Shown: positions 5,499-7,843 of the stretch, piece after piece
How positions within the stretch are numbered: position 1 is the first letter of the stretch
How the letters are laid out: the number at the start of each line of letters is the position of its first letter
Assembly (NCBI GenBank): GCA_009786175.1
Contig: WQTQ01000105.1
Span: 1 to 7,843 of the forward strand
Reading direction: 5' to 3'
DNA from: Bacillota bacterium
Lineage (GTDB): Bacteria > Bacillota_A > Clostridia > Lachnospirales > WQUN01
Length of the DNA stretch: 7,843 bases
The notes under the pieces: model-generated
Told to the model about the DNA's origin: nothing
Databases searched by the model: none
Seen by the model: only the letters and a program-made list of their open reading frames with translations
Position numbers and translations under genes: made by a program

Positions 5499-7843
5499 AT
5501 GTTAAGAAAAATATTTTCGTTGATTCCGGTATTGTCTCTGATACTTTTATTTTTTGTACCGTTATTCGTTGCTGCCGAGTCGTCTGGGGAGGAACCGGAG
5601 GTTCTAATCCATATGATTCAAGATTTTTCGTACCCCGCCAATGCCAGCCAAAACGGTAACACAATTGCCTGGATATGGGCAGAGGCCGGTGCAGGTCCTT
5701 TTGGCCAGAATAATATATCAATAGAGACACTTGATGACGGAAACCGGGTACTTAGGGGTGACTTGGCCGGTAGAGGATACGGCAGAAACGTTGTAGGTAT
5801 CTGGATTAACCCCGTAGCCGATGTTGCACGGTTTGACGAGTTTGTCTTTTGGCTGGACTTATCCGGTGCGCCAACTGCGACAGGGATAAGGGCGACCTTG
5901 GCAAGTGACGGGTACACAAATGTAACCGGGCCGTTTACGCTTATCCATGATGACGGTTCGCCCGACACTGCAGGCGTTGGTGCCTCTAACGGGGACATGA
6001 TTTTGCCAACCGGGTTTACAGGCTATGTTGTAATCCCGTTCTCATCATACGGCACACCATCCTTTGGCATTCTGGCTCGCAGAGCAGAATTTAATTTCTA
6101 CATTCTAGGCCCTGTGACAGGTGAACACTTTTTGCTTGATAATGTGCAGTTTAGAGGAACCGGTGACGATGATGACCCGGGTAACGGTAACGGCCCCGGC
6201 AATGGAGGCCCGGATCCCGTTGTTGATTTAACATTCAATGTTATCGCGGACAGGTCCAATCAATTATTTGAAACCAATTTCATATTCGGCGTAACCCACA
6301 CACACCATAGATGGTGGGAAGGCCACCCTGCCGCAGTAGAAAGGGCAAGCCAGTTACTGGCCGATTTAAGACCCGTACACAACCAGCATATTATGGGCTG
6401 GGGCGCGCCCAATCCGTGGCCGAGCAGGGACGCGGCAATGAATTTTGGTTATTTAAGAGACAGAGTTGACCAATTTATAGAAATAAACGGCGAAGGAGCG
6501 GAAATTTGGTTTACCCTTTGCCAGGCACCGGGCTGGATGAAAGCAAGCGGCAACGACTGGAATATGGATGAAGCTCCTCTGCCGGAATATGAAGAGGACT
6601 TTGCGTATCTTGCCCGACAAATTGCAATTGCCTTCCCGGAAGTTACCGGATTCCAGGTATGGAACGAATTTAAAGGCATGTGGTGCAGTGTTTTAAACGG
6701 CTGGGATCATGTGCGCTACACCCGCTTGTATAATAAGGTGTATGCCGCAATAAGGGAAGTGCGCCCCGATGCAATAATCGGTGGGTTTTATATTGTGGTA
6801 GACGGAGACGGCTCGTTCAACGAAGGCTTTGTAGATGTAAGTAACAGAAATACCCGCGCACCATTGGACGCACGTACTACAGTCCCTCTCAGATATTTTC
6901 TTGAAAACGCCATTAATGTGGATTATCTGCTGGTAAGCCGTTGGAATGTTGACTGGCAAAACCAACTTAGGTTAAACCCCACATATGAACAAGCTATGGT
7001 GTTAACAAAGTACTTCGGTACGGTTATTGCGGATATGCTGGAAATTGCCGCCGAGTTTGGGTATTACGACATTCCTTTTGGCTGGGCAGAATTTTATGGC
7101 TCATTTAACAATACACCCGTTAACTCGCAATATATCGGTGCGCATTACGCGTCAATATATTACAACATGATAATGGGCGCACGGGGCAGAGAGCAAACCG
7201 CGCTGCTTTGGATGGAAACAGAAAATGGCGGAGGACAGAGAGGTCAAATTAACCATGCTATATTTACTCATACCAATGCTGCCGAAACAGGTGGGTTACC
7301 CACACCTCACTTTTTTGCGGTGCAAAAACTTACGAATTACTTCCCTCCGGGTACCATGCTTTACGAAGTGAAAATAACTTCTGAAGACATTGAGCCGGAA
7401 AGAATAGGCCATAAGCTTGAAGTTCTTGTCTCTGCGACACATGCATATGTAATCAATAAAACAAACTCTGACATAACCGTTGTACTCAACGGCGAAACGC
7501 TGGAATTGGCCCCGTTTGCGGTTGAGGTATTCAAAATTGGCGAAGAGCCGGTATTTGGTTTTGACATCTTTAACAACGGTAAAGGCGGCAGCCAAAGCAG
7601 GCCAAACCCGGGTCTTGCAACGGCAGGGATTATCCGTATGTGGACACAACTTGATGGTATAAATACTCCTGTGTACCTTGCGGCATCTGAAACAATCGAA
7701 GCCCTGGACCAAGACGGCAACTGCGCAGAAGAGTTTATACGCGTAGGTCGTGTATGGCAAGCCGGTACAGGCTGGCTGGATTATTTCAACTTGCTGGACG
7801 TTAACAAAGACGGCGGTTCGTGGCGGTATATTAATTTGTACAT
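5499..7843 (+). CDS. Secreted multidomain glycosidase, clan GH-A, GH39-like (3' end outside window)
   Basis: I translated 781 codons with no stop; the gene runs off the right edge. Residues 1-26 are a signal peptide (Lys/Arg at 3-4, hydrophobic 5-23, cleavage likely after VAA), so the enzyme is exported. Residues about 38-219 form a beta-rich module resembling carbohydrate-binding jelly rolls, closing with FLLDNVQF (211-218). A Gly/Asn/Asp/Pro linker covers 221-240. About 255-570 is a TIM-barrel hydrolase: GFQVWNEFKGMW (384-395) gives acid/base candidate Glu390 after Asn389, and IPFGWAEFYG (525-534) gives nucleophile candidate Glu531. Residues about 601-681 look like the beta-sandwich that often follows GH39-type barrels. 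From about 684 a further region of unknown type begins, with DVNKDGG at 767-773. Beta-xylosidase-like or related activity is a guess; the family assignment is from the WNE motif and overall layout. It likely shares a transcript with the binding-protein gene. Confidence 0.85.
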   Translation, partial: MLRKIFSLIPVLSLILLFFVPLFVAAESSGEEPEVLIHMIQDFSYPANASQNGNTIAWIWAEAGAGPFGQNNISIETLDDGNRVLRGDLAGRGYGRNVVGIWINPVADVARFDEFVFWLDLSGAPTATGIRATLASDGYTNVTGPFTLIHDDGSPDTAGVGASNGDMILPTGFTGYVVIPFSSYGTPSFGILARRAEFNFYILGPVTGEHFLLDNVQFRGTGDDDDPGNGNGPGNGGPDPVVDLTFNVIADRSNQLFETNFIFGVTHTHHRWWEGHPAAVERASQLLADLRPVHNQHIMGWGAPNPWPSRDAAMNFGYLRDRVDQFIEINGEGAEIWFTLCQAPGWMKASGNDWNMDEAPLPEYEEDFAYLARQIAIAFPEVTGFQVWNEFKGMWCSVLNGWDHVRYTRLYNKVYAAIREVRPDAIIGGFYIVVDGDGSFNEGFVDVSNRNTRAPLDARTTVPLRYFLENAINVDYLLVSRWNVDWQNQLRLNPTYEQAMVLTKYFGTVIADMLEIAAEFGYYDIPFGWAEFYGSFNNTPVNSQYIGAHYASIYYNMIMGARGREQTALLWMETENGGGQRGQINHAIFTHTNAAETGGLPTPHFFAVQKLTNYFPPGTMLYEVKITSEDIEPERIGHKLEVLVSATHAYVINKTNSDITVVLNGETLELAPFAVEVFKIGEEPVFGFDIFNNGKGGSQSRPNPGLATAGIIRMWTQLDGINTPVYLAASETIEALDQDGNCAEEFIRVGRVWQAGTGWLDYFNLLDVNKDGGSWRYINLY

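Noticed and set aside
7296..7760. A 154-residue - strand frame inside the glycosidase gene
   Set aside because: The + strand frame here is a continuous, domain-like protein; the opposite frame has no recognisable motif and no convincing start signal.
7797..7817. DVNKDGG as the start of a dockerin, implying a cellulosome
   Set aside because: The calcium-loop-like Asp/Asn/Lys pattern is present once, but the following residues (SWRYINLY) do not follow the dockerin helix pattern and no duplicated second loop is seen.

Overview
This window is a carbohydrate-use locus from a bacterium. Strong AGGAGG-type ribosome binding sites, TTG and GTG starts, AT-rich intergenic DNA and a lipoprotein with a long Pro/Glu/Asp linker suggest a Firmicute, probably a gut or plant-fibre-degrading clostridial relative. 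That placement is inference from style, not from a marker gene. There are no rRNA, tRNA, CRISPR, transposase or phage features. Almost all the sequence is coding; the longest gap is about 180-190 bp.

Layout: (1) 1-1146, + strand, the 3' part of a glycoside hydrolase family 4 (GH4) gene; about 52 N-terminal codons lie left of the window. (2) 1152-1173, a perfect palindrome between two convergent genes, probably the kinase terminator. (3) 1177-2457, - strand, an FGGY-family sugar kinase. (4) 2458-2649, a divergent control region with a recognisable - strand promoter and candidate operator repeats. (5) 2650-3921, + strand, a complete second GH4 gene, paralogous to the first and starting with TTG. 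(6) 3937-5421, + strand, a lipoprotein sugar-binding subunit of an ABC importer, 15 bp behind the GH4 gene. (7) 5432-5478, a large GC-rich intercistronic hairpin. (8) 5499 to the right edge, + strand, a large secreted multidomain glycosidase with a clan GH-A catalytic barrel (GH39-like), cut by the window end after 781 codons.

A plausible reading: the exported glycosidase cuts a plant polysaccharide or glycoside outside the cell, the binding lipoprotein hands the oligosaccharide to an ABC permease (not in the window), and the cytoplasmic GH4 enzymes and sugar kinase finish the breakdown. What is unusual is that the two GH4 proteins carry a non-standard residue set after the metal-binding Cys (Cys-Asn-Gly-Phe and Cys-Asn-Ala-Phe) and lack the usual Gly-Gln-Glu-Thr and Gly-Pro-Gly-Gly motifs. 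They also sit with an ABC binding protein and an FGGY kinase rather than a PTS transporter. This looks like a divergent GH4 subgroup with an unknown substrate. I do not see a wholly new type of system.
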